Source: Beggiatoa alba B18LD
GTDB lineage: Bacteria; Pseudomonadota; Gammaproteobacteria; Beggiatoales; Beggiatoaceae
Length of the DNA: 64,000 nucleotides
NCBI RefSeq assembly: GCF_000245015.1
Contig: NZ_JH600070.1
Coordinates: 310,001 to 374,000, forward strand
Direction: 5' to 3'
Shown: positions 8,774 through 19,867 of the stretch, one piece after another
How the letters are laid out: each line of letters starts with the position of its first letter
Numbering within the stretch: the stretch's first letter is position 1
Notes under the pieces: generated by a model
What the model saw: the letters and a program-made list of their open reading frames with translations, nothing else
Databases searched by the model: none
Told to the model about the DNA's origin: nothing
Program-made: the position numbers and the translations under genes

Positions 8774-8809
8774 GAAGAGAAACTGACGCATTTGCTTTGA
8801 GCGTGATAG

Positions 8810-8855
8810 GGGGAAATGGCTATTTTGATGATGGTCATTTCCCCTTTGTTTTTTC
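8810..8855 (+). terminator. Intrinsic terminator after the 189-residue gene
   Basis: GGGGAAATGGC pairs with GTCATTTCCCC (one G-T pair), loop of 13 bases, then TTTGTTTTTTC. The convergent kinase gene ends at 8869, so it may insulate both. Confidence 0.85.
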
Positions 8856-8868
8856 TGTGTTACGCAAC

Positions 8869-11800
8869 TTAGCGTTGTTTTAATACCAATAAGGTAATAT
8901 CGTCAGCGATTTTTTGCTGTCCGATATGTTGTTGTACGTCATCAATAATGGCTTGTTTAATGTGTTCTGCATTGTGATGCCAATGCTGGCTAACAACATC
9001 GCAAAGGCGTTTAATATCATAAAGTTGCTTTTGTGTATTACGGGCTTCTGTAATACCGTCTGTATATAAAACAATACCGTCGCCTTTAGCAAGCTGGATT
9101 TCTTTTTGTGTCACCCAGTTTCCAATATCCGACTCTAAGCCAATCATAAAGCCTAAGTTTTGGGTATCAATGCGTTCCACATCCCCATTTTGGCGTACAA
9201 CCAGCACGTCTTCATGTTGTCCGGTCAATTGTAGTGTGCCGTTGTGATAATCCAGTAGTGATAAAGTGAGATTTTTATCTGTACGCATCCGTTGTGCATT
9301 TTCATAAATGGTGCGGTTGACGATATTAATAAATTCACTGGGGCAGGTAATGCCTGCAAGTAATAATGCCCGTACAGTTGTCTGTACCATCAGCATCAAT
9401 ACGCCGCTTTCTAAGCCATGTCCTGTTACGTCACCAATCCCAATTTTAATATGCCCTTGATGGTTCAATACCTCGTAATAGTCCCCGCCGACTTCTTCCG
9501 CAGGTTCCATAAAGCAAGCAATATCTAACTCTTTGATTTGCTGTAGCTCTTCATAACGCGGTAAGACCATTTGTTGTAATTGTCGCGCAACGCTTAATTC
9601 AGCCCCCATGCGTAAATTTTCCGCTTTTAACTGCGTATTCAACGCCATAATTTGCTGATTGGCTTCGGCTAATTCAGCGGTACGTGTGGCAACCTTACCC
9701 TCTAAAGTACGGTATAATAAAGCATTTTCTAAGGAAATTGCCGCTTGTGATGACAACATTTCAAGCAGTTTTAAACGAGCAGGTGTAAATGCACCATCAA
9801 TCATATTGTTTTCTAGGTATAACACACCTGTTAATTTACCTTGATGAATGATAGGGTTACATAAGATAGATTTGAGCTTGTGGTGCTGTATGTAACTGTT
9901 ATTTGTGTACATCCCTTCTTGACGTGCATTTGCTAATACAACGGATTCGCGGGTACGAATCACATAATTCACAATTGCTGTTGGTACACGCCCCTCTAAG
10001 GCAAGCGATTGTAAAACAGTCACCTCTTCTGTATGAAATGCCCCTTCTGCTTCAATCAACCATTGTCCCTCTTGCTCTAAAATGAGCAATCCACGTTCAG
10101 CCCCTGCATTTTCAATCACGATATGCATCATTTTTTCTAACAATTGGCTTAAAACCATTTCGCCTGACAAGATTTGTGTGGCTTTCATCACACTTTCTAA
10201 ATCAAGCCAGTTAGAAGCCCGTAAACGAGTACGTGTTCCCATCACCGTAATCGTGCTGGTACTCACTTCATGCACGGTCGGAATAATCGGCGCAGTTTTT
10301 GTCCCGTTTAACCATTGGACATATTTTTCTTCTAGTTGTGCAACTTTAGCCAACGCGCCCCATTGTTGATAATGATAACGTGCATCAAGCAAGTATGTTT
10401 GTGCAAACTTATCCATCCCTTGAACAAGATAAAAACGTGCAGCAAGTTCATAGGCTAAAGCCTTTTCTTGAACATATTCATTTTTAGTCGCGGTTTGAAT
10501 CGCTTGCTCATAATTCTGTGTTGCTAACCATTGTTTTCCTAACACTCGAGCTAATTCTGCTTCTACCAACTGATATTTATGCAAATGGTTCATTGGCGCA
10601 GAGCTTGCGAATGTTTTAAGTAACTTCTGATTTTCCAGCACTTTTTCATGCAGGATGACTTGTCGGCGGGAATTGCTCCGCGAATACAGTTGTAAACAAG
10701 TGAGCGATTCGTAAAAGTTCAACACAGGCACGGAAATCATGGCGAACATGCCACCCTTGTGAATTGTTGCTAATGAGCAGTTTTCCAGTGCTTTTTCATA
10801 ATCTTCAAATAGATAGCATAAAATCGCCGTATTCACATAAAACGCGGCTAACGCAGATTGATTATTAGTGCTTTGCAATAAGGCTAAGGTTTCATGTTGC
10901 GAAAAGGCATCACCGTCTAAAAGTTGGGGGACAGACTGGGCTTGTCCTTGAAGATTCAAGACCGCTTGTAAAAAAGAGCTTTGCCAACGAATGCCTACTT
11001 CTGCATGAATGCGTTGCATCCCTTCTTTATAAGAAATCATTTGACGCGCTAAATTAGACAGTTCTTGTCCTGCAAAATAGGCATTGCAAGAGAAAAAGAA
11101 GGCATTATAGCCCGCATATTCTAAATCGCCTGTTTCTAAACCGCTGTGATAACCCTGTTCTAAACTAGGTAATGTGCTTTTAAGCGATTGTTTAAAATGC
11201 CAAACATGCCCATTAACCACTTCTAGCGTTTTAGATTTAAATTTCTTATCGCCTGACTTATCTAGCAATTTAGCGGCAAGTTGTCCAAAGCAATAACCTT
11301 CATCTATCTCATTCAAAAATCCACATAACAGTAGTGCATAGCAAGCATACATATAAGTAGATTCGCTCGTATTTCCGCTGTGGATAGAAAGTTGTACCTG
11401 ACGAATGATAAAGAGTAAAAATAAACTGGGTCTGCCAATATAAGCAGCGGCGGTCGCTTTGGTAATAACGCGCATAATGGCAAGTTTAGTTTTATCTTGC
11501 ATTTCAGGTAAATCAATCAAGGATTCTATGGCAATATTGGCATATTCCGCTTTTAATTCCTTCAGTGCTGTTTTTACAGCAATATCATCAGGTTGAGTGG
11601 GTAAAGATAGCCCTAGACGCTCTAACACTTCTAAGGCAATATCTAAAGATTCCTGTAACTTACCTTCAGACATATAGCCATGAATTTTACTTTCATACAC
11701 ACCCGCCATATCTATCGGCGTTCTTGCATGTTGCACAACTTGAGTAAAGCAATGATTAAGTTGGGTACTATCCCCTGTTAAACTTGCCATTTCAGTGGCT

Positions 11801-14133
11801 AAACAGTGTAAGTCTAAACATAAAGGGTACTGATGTTGCCATGCATTATCATCTAATAAACGTAAGCCAAATAAGGCATATTTAAGTGCGGCATCAAATG
11901 CAGCGGATGATTTAGCACGTTTTGCCGCGAGCAAATTTAATTCAGTGCTTACTAATTTTTCTGTATTGTCCAACAGACACGAGCCAATATTTAAATGGTC
12001 AACCACTTCAAACAAGCGTTCCTCTGCAAAATTATCCGCTAACAATAAACGCCCAATCCGCCAATGTAAGGCAGGTTTATCTTCATCAGGGATAAGCTCA
12101 TAAGTTGATTGTTGTACGCGGTCATGAACAAATTTATACAAATTGCTGACGGTGATAATCATGCCCTCAGCTAATGCCTGCCAAAGATAAGTTTGTGTTT
12201 CGTTGACAAGTTGGTCTGCTATTTTGGCTAGAATGGGTAATTCAAAAGTATTGCCTAAACAAGCAGCAAGTTTTAAAACTTCTTGTGTTTTAGCAGGCAG
12301 TTTTCTGACTTTCGCGCTCATCAATTCCACAACATTATCCGTGATATTTCGCGCTTGAATGTTTGATAAATCCCATTGCCAAACACGGGCTTGATAGTTA
12401 AAAGTCAATAAACCTTCTGTATATAACGTTTTAACAAACTCACCCAAGAAGAAAGGATTTCCCCCTGTTTTTTCTAATAAAAGCTCGGCTAAGCCTTGAA
12501 TAGCAATGGCATTCGCAGTTTCTTTTCTTAAACTTAGGGTATCCATTAAGAATTGCGTGATATGGGGTAGTCCTAATGGTTTAAGCGTCACCGACTTAAA
12601 CACAAACTCACCAACATGCATCTCATTAATTAATTTCATTAACGGATGCGTCGCATTAACCTCATTATCACGATAAGCCCCAACTAAAAACAGGTAAGGA
12701 ATATTGCCCACCATCAAATTTAATAAATTGAGACTTGCCAAGTCAGCCCATTGTAAATCATCCAAAAAGATAACTAAGGGGTGTTCTGCTTGGCAACAAG
12801 CTTGCACAAAAGATTGAAAAACTAGATTAAAGCGGTTTTGAGCTTCTGCGGGCGATAAGGGCGGAACAGCGGGGAGTTCACCTAATAATAGTTCTAGTTC
12901 GGGAATAACTTCACTTAATACCCGTCCATTGCGACCAATCGCATTGATTAAACGTTGTTGCCATTGTTGTAAATGTGTCGTTGATTCTGCAAGAATTTGC
13001 TGTGTAAATTGCTTAAATGCTTGAATTAAAGCAGAATATGGAACATTGCGTTGTAATTGGTCAAATTTTCCTGCACAAAAATAACCACGTTTTGCTGTAA
13101 TTGGGCGATAAATTTCTTGTACCAGCGCAGTTTTACCAATCCCTGAATAACCTGCTATCAGTAAAAAAGCAGATGTCCCTTGGCTCACCGTGTTAAATGT
13201 TTGGCAAAGCAATTGCGTTTCATTTTCGCGTCCGTAAAGTTTTTGGGGCAGATGGAAATTACCAGAAATATCTTGTTGCGCTAACTCAAAATTTGTACTG
13301 GATAAATCTTGTAAATTGGCTAAACAAACCTGTAAATCATGTTTCACCCCATAAGCGGATTGATAACGATCTTCAGCATTTTTAGCAATGAGTTTCATCA
13401 CAATATCAGACAAAATCAGCGGAATATCGGGATTCAGTTGATGTAGAGGAATGGGACGTTTTGCAATATGACCATGAATAATTTCTAGTAAATCATTAGA
13501 AGCAAATGGAACTTGTCCTGTTAGTAATTCATAAAATGTAATTCCTAAAGAATATAAATCCGTTCGATAGTCCAACACACGATTCATCCGCCCTGTTTGC
13601 TCAGGCGATAAATAGGGCAATGTGCCCTCTAACTGTTCAGGACTTTTGAGGGTAGGATTTTCACGGGGTAAACGGCTAGCAATACCAAAGTCGATGATTT
13701 TGAGCTGATTTGTTTCAGGATTCCAAACAATATTGGCGGGATTAATGTCTTTATGAATCACATGATCTGCATAAAGATGATCTAAGCTATCCGCAATTTT
13801 GATGGCTAAAGGTAAAAACTCAGCAACAGTGAGCCGTCGTTTTACCATGAGACGTTTGAGCGATTCGCCACCAAAGTCTTCTAACACAATGACGAGGGTA
13901 TTCTGAATTTTCTCCAAGTCATAAGCTTTAATCACGCATTCCGCTTCTTCAAGACAACGTGTAATTTCGTACTCTTGGCGATAACGCATTAACTCTTCAG
14001 GCGAAGGGTAATCTTCTTTCAGCACTTTCAGGATAACTTTGAGATTATCCTTTTTTCGAGAACCACGATAGATAATAGAATTCGCACTTTCGTAGATTTG
14101 TGCTTGTATTTGATAATTAGGCAAATTCAACAT
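8869..14133 (-). CDS. Giant Ser/Thr kinase - AAA ATPase - GAF - PP2C/SpoIIE-type signalling protein
   Basis: 1754-residue multidomain signalling protein. Residues about 7-270 are a Hanks-type kinase: Lys36 in VILKVLK, the catalytic loop HKDINPAN at 127, and DFG at 148-150. An AAA/STAND-type ATPase follows, with the P-loop GYSGIGKT near residue 328 and the Walker B-like VIFLDDLQWAD. A long helical, TPR-like middle section comes next. A GAF domain lies around 1290-1440 (ERGLLILEQEGQW, CNPIIHQGKLTGVLYLEN), then a coiled coil (about 1450-1500). The C-terminal SpoIIE/RsbU-like phosphatase has EEVGGDYYEV, GIGDVTGHGLESG and ADDITLLVLK. Such kinase-plus-phosphatase chains act on anti-sigma-factor-type switches, but the target is unknown. 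It stands alone, divergent from a long intergenic region. Confidence 0.93.
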   Translation of the reverse strand: MLNLPNYQIQAQIYESANSIIYRGSRKKDNLKVILKVLKEDYPSPEELMRYRQEYEITRCLEEAECVIKAYDLEKIQNTLVIVLEDFGGESLKRLMVKRRLTVAEFLPLAIKIADSLDHLYADHVIHKDINPANIVWNPETNQLKIIDFGIASRLPRENPTLKSPEQLEGTLPYLSPEQTGRMNRVLDYRTDLYSLGITFYELLTGQVPFASNDLLEIIHGHIAKRPIPLHQLNPDIPLILSDIVMKLIAKNAEDRYQSAYGVKHDLQVCLANLQDLSSTNFELAQQDISGNFHLPQKLYGRENETQLLCQTFNTVSQGTSAFLLIAGYSGIGKTALVQEIYRPITAKRGYFCAGKFDQLQRNVPYSALIQAFKQFTQQILAESTTHLQQWQQRLINAIGRNGRVLSEVIPELELLLGELPAVPPLSPAEAQNRFNLVFQSFVQACCQAEHPLVIFLDDLQWADLASLNLLNLMVGNIPYLFLVGAYRDNEVNATHPLMKLINEMHVGEFVFKSVTLKPLGLPHITQFLMDTLSLRKETANAIAIQGLAELLLEKTGGNPFFLGEFVKTLYTEGLLTFNYQARVWQWDLSNIQARNITDNVVELMSAKVRKLPAKTQEVLKLAACLGNTFELPILAKIADQLVNETQTYLWQALAEGMIITVSNLYKFVHDRVQQSTYELIPDEDKPALHWRIGRLLLADNFAEERLFEVVDHLNIGSCLLDNTEKLVSTELNLLAAKRAKSSAAFDAALKYALFGLRLLDDNAWQHQYPLCLDLHCLATEMASLTGDSTQLNHCFTQVVQHARTPIDMAGVYESKIHGYMSEGKLQESLDIALEVLERLGLSLPTQPDDIAVKTALKELKAEYANIAIESLIDLPEMQDKTKLAIMRVITKATAAAYIGRPSLFLLFIIRQVQLSIHSGNTSESTYMYACYALLLCGFLNEIDEGYCFGQLAAKLLDKSGDKKFKSKTLEVVNGHVWHFKQSLKSTLPSLEQGYHSGLETGDLEYAGYNAFFFSCNAYFAGQELSNLARQMISYKEGMQRIHAEVGIRWQSSFLQAVLNLQGQAQSVPQLLDGDAFSQHETLALLQSTNNQSALAAFYVNTAILCYLFEDYEKALENCSLATIHKGGMFAMISVPVLNFYESLTCLQLYSRSNSRRQVILHEKVLENQKLLKTFASSAPMNHLHKYQLVEAELARVLGKQWLATQNYEQAIQTATKNEYVQEKALAYELAARFYLVQGMDKFAQTYLLDARYHYQQWGALAKVAQLEEKYVQWLNGTKTAPIIPTVHEVSTSTITVMGTRTRLRASNWLDLESVMKATQILSGEMVLSQLLEKMMHIVIENAGAERGLLILEQEGQWLIEAEGAFHTEEVTVLQSLALEGRVPTAIVNYVIRTRESVVLANARQEGMYTNNSYIQHHKLKSILCNPIIHQGKLTGVLYLENNMIDGAFTPARLKLLEMLSSQAAISLENALLYRTLEGKVATRTAELAEANQQIMALNTQLKAENLRMGAELSVARQLQQMVLPRYEELQQIKELDIACFMEPAEEVGGDYYEVLNHQGHIKIGIGDVTGHGLESGVLMLMVQTTVRALLLAGITCPSEFINIVNRTIYENAQRMRTDKNLTLSLLDYHNGTLQLTGQHEDVLVVRQNGDVERIDTQNLGFMIGLESDIGNWVTQKEIQLAKGDGIVLYTDGITEARNTQKQLYDIKRLCDVVSQHWHHNAEHIKQAIIDDVQQHIGQQKIADDITLLVLKQR

Positions 14134-14749
14134 AAAAACTTACTCCTCTTCATCTTATTATTATGTTAGTTGACAAAGCATTAACCTGAAGGTTTATCAG
14201 GTTTTTATGATTTTAGTCATTAATGGATTACATTGTTCTCAATCATTGTGAGCCTGATAATATCAAGAAATACTCATCAAATTATCGAAATAAAAGAATT
14301 AATAGTAACAGCTCAATGACTTAACACATCTTGAACCGTATAGTTACTTTCTTAATTTTTATGAGAACGATGACTGTTTTAAGCAAGAACTTAACCAAGC
14401 TATTGTCGGTAAGCTAGTTTTCTAAAGATGTTTGTTATTTTGAATAGTTAGCGAGATAGGGGGGAAATATGGTTTATTTTTACTGATTTATAAAATAGCT
14501 GTTAATTAATTATTTAATTTTAATTAAAAATTAAAAACAAGACCATATGACAAAATTCAATAAAAGTACAAGTTTTTCTGCTGAAAATTGGCAGATATTG
14601 CCCAGACTCAGATTAATTTAAGCACATTATTTAGTAAGATTCGAATTAAGTGCGTTTAAAAGTGATAAAGATAAAATGATAAAAAAAGCGTGTGATTATA
14701 AAAATCACACGCTTTATTATTACAACATAATGATAAATTTACTTATTCA
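14134..14749. other. Long intergenic region between the giant kinase and acs
   Basis: 616 bp, AT-rich, with no convincing coding sequence. It should contain the promoter of the kinase gene on the minus strand. Near 14607 there is a short fragment resembling a fold-back repeat end (ACTCAGATTAATTT). The acs terminator is at its far end. Confidence 0.5.
14681..14715 (-). terminator. Intrinsic terminator of acs
   Basis: Perfect 13-bp stem AAAGCGTGTGATT / AATCACACGCTTT with a 5-base loop. Read on the minus strand it is followed by seven T, and it lies 35 bases beyond the acs stop. Confidence 0.92.
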
Positions 14750-16684
14750 TTATTTAACAGCGCGGTTAGTAATTAAGTGATCAACCACGGTTGGATCTGC
14801 TAGGGTGGAAGTATCGCCTAAATTTTCTAATTCATTTGCGGCAATCTTCCGTAAAATACGGCGCATAATTTTGCCTGAACGGGTTTTCGGTAAGGAAGGT
14901 GCCCATTGAATCACGTCAGGAGAGGCAATAGGACCAATCTCTTCACGCACTAAACGGACTAAATCCTTTTTCAGCTCGTCGCTAGGCTCAATATCCGCCA
15001 TTAAAGTCACATAAGCATAAATGCCTTGACCTTTAATATCATGAGGATAGCCAACAACTGCCGCTTCAGCAACGGCTTCATGTAACACTAACGCGCTTTC
15101 TACTTCAGCCGTCCCCATGCGGTGACCAGAGACGTTAATCACGTCGTCAACCCGACCAGTAATCCAGTAGTAACCATCCGCATCGCGGCGTGCGCCGTCG
15201 CCTGTGAAGTAAGTACCAGGATAGGTTTTAAAGTAGGTATCGATGAAGCGGTTATGATCACCGAATACCGTGCGCATTTGGCTTGGCCAAGGACGAGTAA
15301 TGACTAAGTTACCTTCAACAGCCCCCTCTAACACTTCCCCTTCGTTAGAGACTAAAGCAGGGACTACGCCGAAGAATGGCAATGTTGCAGAGCCAGGTTT
15401 TAACTTAGTTGCACCTGGTAAGGGAGAAATTAAAATACCGCCTGTTTCTGTTTGCCACCATGTATCAACGATGGGGCAACGGTCTTCACCAATAACATGG
15501 TAGTACCATTCCCATGCTTCAGGGTTGATGGGTTCACCAACGCTACCAAGTAAGCGTAAGCTCTTACGGCTGGTTTTGGTCACTAATTCATTACCTTGAC
15601 CCATTAACGCGCGAATGGCGGTTGGAGCGGTATAGAAAATATTGACTTGATGCTTATCAACGACTTGCCAGAAGCGACCCGCATCAGGATAGGTGGGAAC
15701 GCCTTCAAACATCAGGGTGGTTGCGCCATTGGCTAAAGGACCATAGACAATGTAAGAATGCCCTGTAACCCAACCCACGTCAGCGGTACACCAATAAACA
15801 TCACCTTCATGATAATCAAAGACATACTTGTGAGTCATGGCGGTGTAAAGCATATAACCGCCTGTGCTGTGCAATGCCCCTTTAGGCTTCCCTGTAGAAC
15901 CAGAGGTATAGAGAATAAATAAAGGGTCTTCTGCGTCCATGTGTTCAGGTTCGCAGGTTGCGGAGACTTTTTCGACTTCTTCGTGATACCAAATATCGCG
16001 CCCAGCGACTAAGTCCATATGGCGACCTGTGTGGCGTACAATAATAACTTTACGCACATTAGGGCATTGAGCGACCGCTTTATCAACGTTGGTTTTTAAA
16101 GGAACAGGACGACCACCACGCAGACCTTCATCGGCTGTAATAACCACTTCACAACCAGAGTCTAACACGCGATCTTTTAAGGCTTCAGGAGAGAATCCCC
16201 CAAAAACGATGGAATGAACTGCCCCAATACGGGCGCAAGCCAACATTGCGACGGCGGCTTCAGGAATCATGGGTAAATAAATACAAACCCGATCGCCTTT
16301 TTTCACGCCTTGTGCTTTTAACACATTGGCTAAACGACAAACTTTTTCATGTAATTCACGATAGGTAATTTTTTTATCAGAAGCAGGATTATCGCCTTCC
16401 CAAATAATAGCTACTTGGTCGCCACGTTTTTCTAAATGACGGTCTAAGCAATTATAAGATACGTTTAACTTGCCCCCAACGAACCAGTTAATTTTCCCTT
16501 CGTGGTAATTCCAGTCTTGGACTTTATCCCATTTTTTAAACCAAGAGACAAACTTGTCTGCTTGTTCAGCCCAAAAATTGTCTGAATCATTCACAGAGCG
16601 TGCATACATTTCTTTGTATTGCTCGGCATTGATGTAGGCATTCGCAGCGGCTTGTGGTAACACATCATAGACCTTTTCAGACAT
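14750..16684 (-). CDS. acs: Acetyl-CoA synthetase (AMP-forming)
   Basis: Activates acetate to acetyl-CoA through an acetyl-adenylate; 644 residues, the usual length. Motifs: [20 protein letters not shown] (ATP/AMP loop), [24 protein letters not shown], and [29 protein letters not shown]. The C-terminal [11 protein letters not shown] contains the lysine that is acetylated to switch the enzyme off in this family. It is a single-gene unit with its own terminator, divergent from ntrBC. The start lies just after AGGAGAGTAAGC (minus strand), a good ribosome binding site. Confidence 0.97.
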   Translation of the reverse strand: MSEKVYDVLPQAAANAYINAEQYKEMYARSVNDSDNFWAEQADKFVSWFKKWDKVQDWNYHEGKINWFVGGKLNVSYNCLDRHLEKRGDQVAIIWEGDNPASDKKITYRELHEKVCRLANVLKAQGVKKGDRVCIYLPMIPEAAVAMLACARIGAVHSIVFGGFSPEALKDRVLDSGCEVVITADEGLRGGRPVPLKTNVDKAVAQCPNVRKVIIVRHTGRHMDLVAGRDIWYHEEVEKVSATCEPEHMDAEDPLFILYTSGSTGKPKGALHSTGGYMLYTAMTHKYVFDYHEGDVYWCTADVGWVTGHSYIVYGPLANGATTLMFEGVPTYPDAGRFWQVVDKHQVNIFYTAPTAIRALMGQGNELVTKTSRKSLRLLGSVGEPINPEAWEWYYHVIGEDRCPIVDTWWQTETGGILISPLPGATKLKPGSATLPFFGVVPALVSNEGEVLEGAVEGNLVITRPWPSQMRTVFGDHNRFIDTYFKTYPGTYFTGDGARRDADGYYWITGRVDDVINVSGHRMGTAEVESALVLHEAVAEAAVVGYPHDIKGQGIYAYVTLMADIEPSDELKKDLVRLVREEIGPIASPDVIQWAPSLPKTRSGKIMRRILRKIAANELENLGDTSTLADPTVVDHLITNRAVK

Positions 16685-17146
16685 GCTTACTCTCCTTTGT
16701 TGTGTGTTGCTCCACCCCTTGAGGGCAGGGTCGTTTAAGTGACTAGAAAATTTTAATTTTAAGCCCAGTTCAATCGTATTTATTCATTAAGCGTTATTGG
16801 CAATTCATCAATTTTCTGAGCTTTATTAGCACAGATAACCCATAAATCTATTTTAAAATCAAGGTTATCATATTAGTTCTGCACTAGGGACTACCATTTA
16901 TCTTAAGCACTAGCGCATTGTAATCTGCTTTTTATAACGTCTCCTTAATATAAATAAATTTTAATGGTTTTCATAATATTTTTGATAGATGTAATGGCAT
17001 TATTTATGGAAAATTTATTTTTCCAAATGCACTACAATAGTGCAACTATAAGATTTCTTCGCTTAAAGATACTTGGCTTCTGTTGGCTAATTATTTAATT
17101 TTTAAATAAATAATGCGAATTTTCAGAGCGGCATATTTATTGCGAT
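16685..17146. other. Intergenic region between divergent acs and ntrB
   Basis: 462 bp, AT-rich. It must contain the divergent promoters. No clear sigma-54 site or terminator was seen, and no coding sequence is supported. Confidence 0.5.
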
Positions 17147-18247
17147 ATGCGCCATAATTCACTTTGGACATTGTGCATGATACAGGCAAAACTCGCGCAG
17201 ACTATTTTTGAAAATCTTACCATTGCTGTTTTATGGTTTGACCAACAGTTCCGTTTGCAAGCAATCAATCCCGCAGCAGAAACTCTGCTCGAAATCAGTG
17301 CAAAACAAGCAAAAGGGCAATTGATTTCTGAATTATTTCCCGATATGAGCCTATCAGGGCGGTCTTTGCTGGAAGTGTTACAGAATCATCACACGGTTAT
17401 CGAGCATGGGATACGACTACATCTCCCGCTTGCACGTCTCATCACCGTTGATTGCAGCATTACGCCCTTACAAGATGAACATGCAAAGACTTATTTTCTC
17501 ATGGAATTAACCGCGATAGACCAACATTTGCGCATTGCCCGTGAAGAAAATTTATTACTACAACAACAAGCCGCTAGAAATATCGTGCGCGGGCTTGCCC
17601 ACGAAATTAAAAACCCACTTGGGGGACTACGCGGTGCAGCGCAGCTCTTAGAACGCGAGCTCCCAGACCCACGATTAAAGGAATATACCACGATTATCAT
17701 TGGCGAAGCGGACAGACTACAGAATTTAGTCAACCGTATGTTAGTGCCAAATACCGTCACGCACAAAAAATGGGCAAATATTCACCAAATCCTTTTACGG
17801 GTAAGTCAATTAATTGCCTCTGAAGCGGGAGAAGGCATCATTATCGAGCACGATTTTGACCCCAGCATTCCCGAAATCTGGGCAGATTCTGACCAATTAA
17901 TTCAAGCAGTTTTAAATATCATGCGTAATGCTGTTCAAGCGATGAATGGCATCGGACAAATTACCCTACGCACGCGCATCAGCCGTCAAATGAATATCGG
18001 TAATAAACGCCATAAGTTAGTTGTTCGCCTTGAAATTATTGATAATGGGCCAGGTGTTCCAGAAGACATGATTGATCATATCTTTTACCCACTGGTAACA
18101 GGACACGCACAAGGGACAGGCTTAGGACTTTCAATTGCACAATCGCTGGTAAATCAACATGGTGGACTGATTGAATGCACCAGCAAACTGGGTGAAACGG
18201 TGTTTACCTTATGGTTGCCAATGGAATATGGAGAGAATGGGGTATGA
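17147..18247 (+). CDS. ntrB: Nitrogen regulation sensor kinase NtrB
   Basis: Sensor kinase/phosphatase that controls NtrC according to nitrogen status, normally through PII. It is 366 residues with no membrane segments, as expected. A PAS domain spans about residues 20-120 (IAVLWFDQQFRLQAINPAAE). The phosphoacceptor box GLAHEIKNPLGGLRGAAQLL lies near 150. The ATPase region has NIMRNAVQAM, DNGPGVPEDM and GTGLGLSIAQSLVNQHGG. The start is uncertain: Met at 17147, or Met at 17177 (MIQAKLAQ), which fits the family alignment better. It overlaps ntrC by four bases (ATGA), implying translational coupling. Confidence 0.95.
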   Translation: MRHNSLWTLCMIQAKLAQTIFENLTIAVLWFDQQFRLQAINPAAETLLEISAKQAKGQLISELFPDMSLSGRSLLEVLQNHHTVIEHGIRLHLPLARLITVDCSITPLQDEHAKTYFLMELTAIDQHLRIAREENLLLQQQAARNIVRGLAHEIKNPLGGLRGAAQLLERELPDPRLKEYTTIIIGEADRLQNLVNRMLVPNTVTHKKWANIHQILLRVSQLIASEAGEGIIIEHDFDPSIPEIWADSDQLIQAVLNIMRNAVQAMNGIGQITLRTRISRQMNIGNKRHKLVVRLEIIDNGPGVPEDMIDHIFYPLVTGHAQGTGLGLSIAQSLVNQHGGLIECTSKLGETVFTLWLPMEYGENGV

Positions 18248-19662
18248 AAAAAATCGTAGATGTTTGGGTGATTGATGATGATAAATCTATCCGTTGGGTG
18301 CTAGAAAAAGCCCTCACACAAGGCGGGTTTCAAGTCACATGCTATGACAGTGCAAACGGCATATTGGCAAAACTCAACCAGCAACAGCAACAACCACAAG
18401 TCATCATGACCGATATTCGAATGCCTGGTATGGATGGCTTTACCCTGCTTGAAAAGTTGCACGATTTATATCCACATATTCCTGTCATTATCATGACGGC
18501 TTATTCAGATTTAGAAAGTGCGGTTGCGGCTTATCAAGGCGGTGCGTTTGAATACCTGCCCAAACCTTTTGATGTTGACGATGCCGTCGAATTAGTTCGA
18601 CGTGCCATGCAAAAAAGTGAAGAAAGCAATACCACCATAGAAGCAGACCCCAATGTCAAAGCCAGCGAAATCATCGGTTCAGCCCCTGCTATGCAAGAAG
18701 TTTTTCGCGCCATTGGTCGTCTTTCTCGCTCAAATATCACCGTATTAATTACAGGCGAATCAGGCACAGGTAAAGAACTGGTTGCCCGTGCTTTACACCG
18801 TCACAGCCCGCGTGCGGATAAACCCTTTATAGCCCTGAATACTGCCGCCATTCCCCGCGAATTACTCGAATCAGAATTGTTTGGACATGAACGCGGTGCT
18901 TTTACGGGAGCACTCACCCAACGGCGCGGACGCTTTGAACAAGCCGATATGGGCACACTTTTTTTAGACGAAATCGGCGATATGCCCGCAGAATTACAAA
19001 CCCGTTTACTGCGTGTATTAGCTGATGGCACTTTTTTCCGCGTTGGTGGACACACCGCATTAAAAGTCGATGTTCGCATCATTGCTGCAACCCATCAAAA
19101 TTTAGAACAACGGGTACAAGAATCCTCATTTCGAGAAGACTTATACCACCGTTTAAACGTCATTCGAATCCATTTACCGCCTTTACGCAAACGCCGTGAA
19201 GACATTCCCGCCCTGATGCGTCATTTTCTACTCTCAGCTGCCCGTGAATTGAGCGTTGAAGTCAAAAGCCTACACCCCACCACAGAACGCTATCTCACCC
19301 AATTAGATTGGAATGGAAATGTGCGCCAACTTGAAAACGCTTGCCGTTGGCTCACAGTGATGGCATCAGGGCAAGAAATTCTCCTCGATGATTTACCGCC
19401 CGAACTCCGTTTGCCTGTCGTCCCTGCCTCCGAACATCTTGGTTGGGAAGAAGGATTAAGCCAATGGGTAGAACAACGCCTTGCATTGGGTGAAGAAAGT
19501 TTATTAGATGATGCACTCCCCCGTTTTGAACGGGTCATGATTAATATGGCATTAAAACAAACAGGGGGGAAACGCCAAGAAGCAGCCAAATTACTCGGCT
19601 GGGGACGCAATACTTTAACGCGGAAAATTAAAGAATTAGGCATGGGAGATGACACAGAATAA
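18244..19662 (+). CDS. ntrC: Nitrogen regulator NtrC, sigma-54 activator
   Basis: Response regulator that activates sigma-54 promoters when phosphorylated by NtrB. The receiver domain (residues 1-120) has VIDDDKSIRW and phospho-Asp in MTDIRMPG. The AAA+ domain has GESGTGKELVARALH, the sigma-54-contacting GAFTGA loop and LFLDEIGDMP. The C-terminal Fis-type helix-turn-helix is QEAAKLLGWGRNTLTRKIKE. The start at 18244 overlaps the ntrB stop and gives the standard MKKIVDVWVIDDD start. No glnA lies upstream. Together with nifE and its sigma-54 promoter it indicates an active nitrogen-response circuit. Confidence 0.97.
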   Translation: MKKIVDVWVIDDDKSIRWVLEKALTQGGFQVTCYDSANGILAKLNQQQQQPQVIMTDIRMPGMDGFTLLEKLHDLYPHIPVIIMTAYSDLESAVAAYQGGAFEYLPKPFDVDDAVELVRRAMQKSEESNTTIEADPNVKASEIIGSAPAMQEVFRAIGRLSRSNITVLITGESGTGKELVARALHRHSPRADKPFIALNTAAIPRELLESELFGHERGAFTGALTQRRGRFEQADMGTLFLDEIGDMPAELQTRLLRVLADGTFFRVGGHTALKVDVRIIAATHQNLEQRVQESSFREDLYHRLNVIRIHLPPLRKRREDIPALMRHFLLSAARELSVEVKSLHPTTERYLTQLDWNGNVRQLENACRWLTVMASGQEILLDDLPPELRLPVVPASEHLGWEEGLSQWVEQRLALGEESLLDDALPRFERVMINMALKQTGGKRQEAAKLLGWGRNTLTRKIKELGMGDDTE

Positions 19663-19742
19663 AGTACAGTAAACATACGCTTACGAGAACACCGCTGTAA
19701 ATCGTATTATCCACGTGCATAGGCTGGGAATAAAAGCGTAAA

Positions 19743-19863
19743 GTTTGATTGTCTGAATCAGGATTTTCAGGATTAGCAGAATTAACAGGATTAAAACCCT
19801 AGAACAAAAAAACAATGTGAATGAATCTTTTAAATTCTGCTTAATCCTGATTAAGCTGACAAA
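19743..19863. repeat. Fold-back repeat copy, core arms only
   Basis: TTGTCTGAATCAGG at 19749 and the converging arm AATCCTGATTAAGCTGACA near 19844-19862 flank a degraded centre. The outer AACCTGAG ends are absent. It sits between convergent ntrC and the flavoprotein gene and could terminate both. Confidence 0.75.
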
Positions 19864-19867
19864 AGCC

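Noticed and set aside
18801-19082. Minus-strand open frame inside ntrC
   Set aside because: It is a shadow of ntrC in a GC-favoured frame; ntrC motifs are clear on the plus strand.
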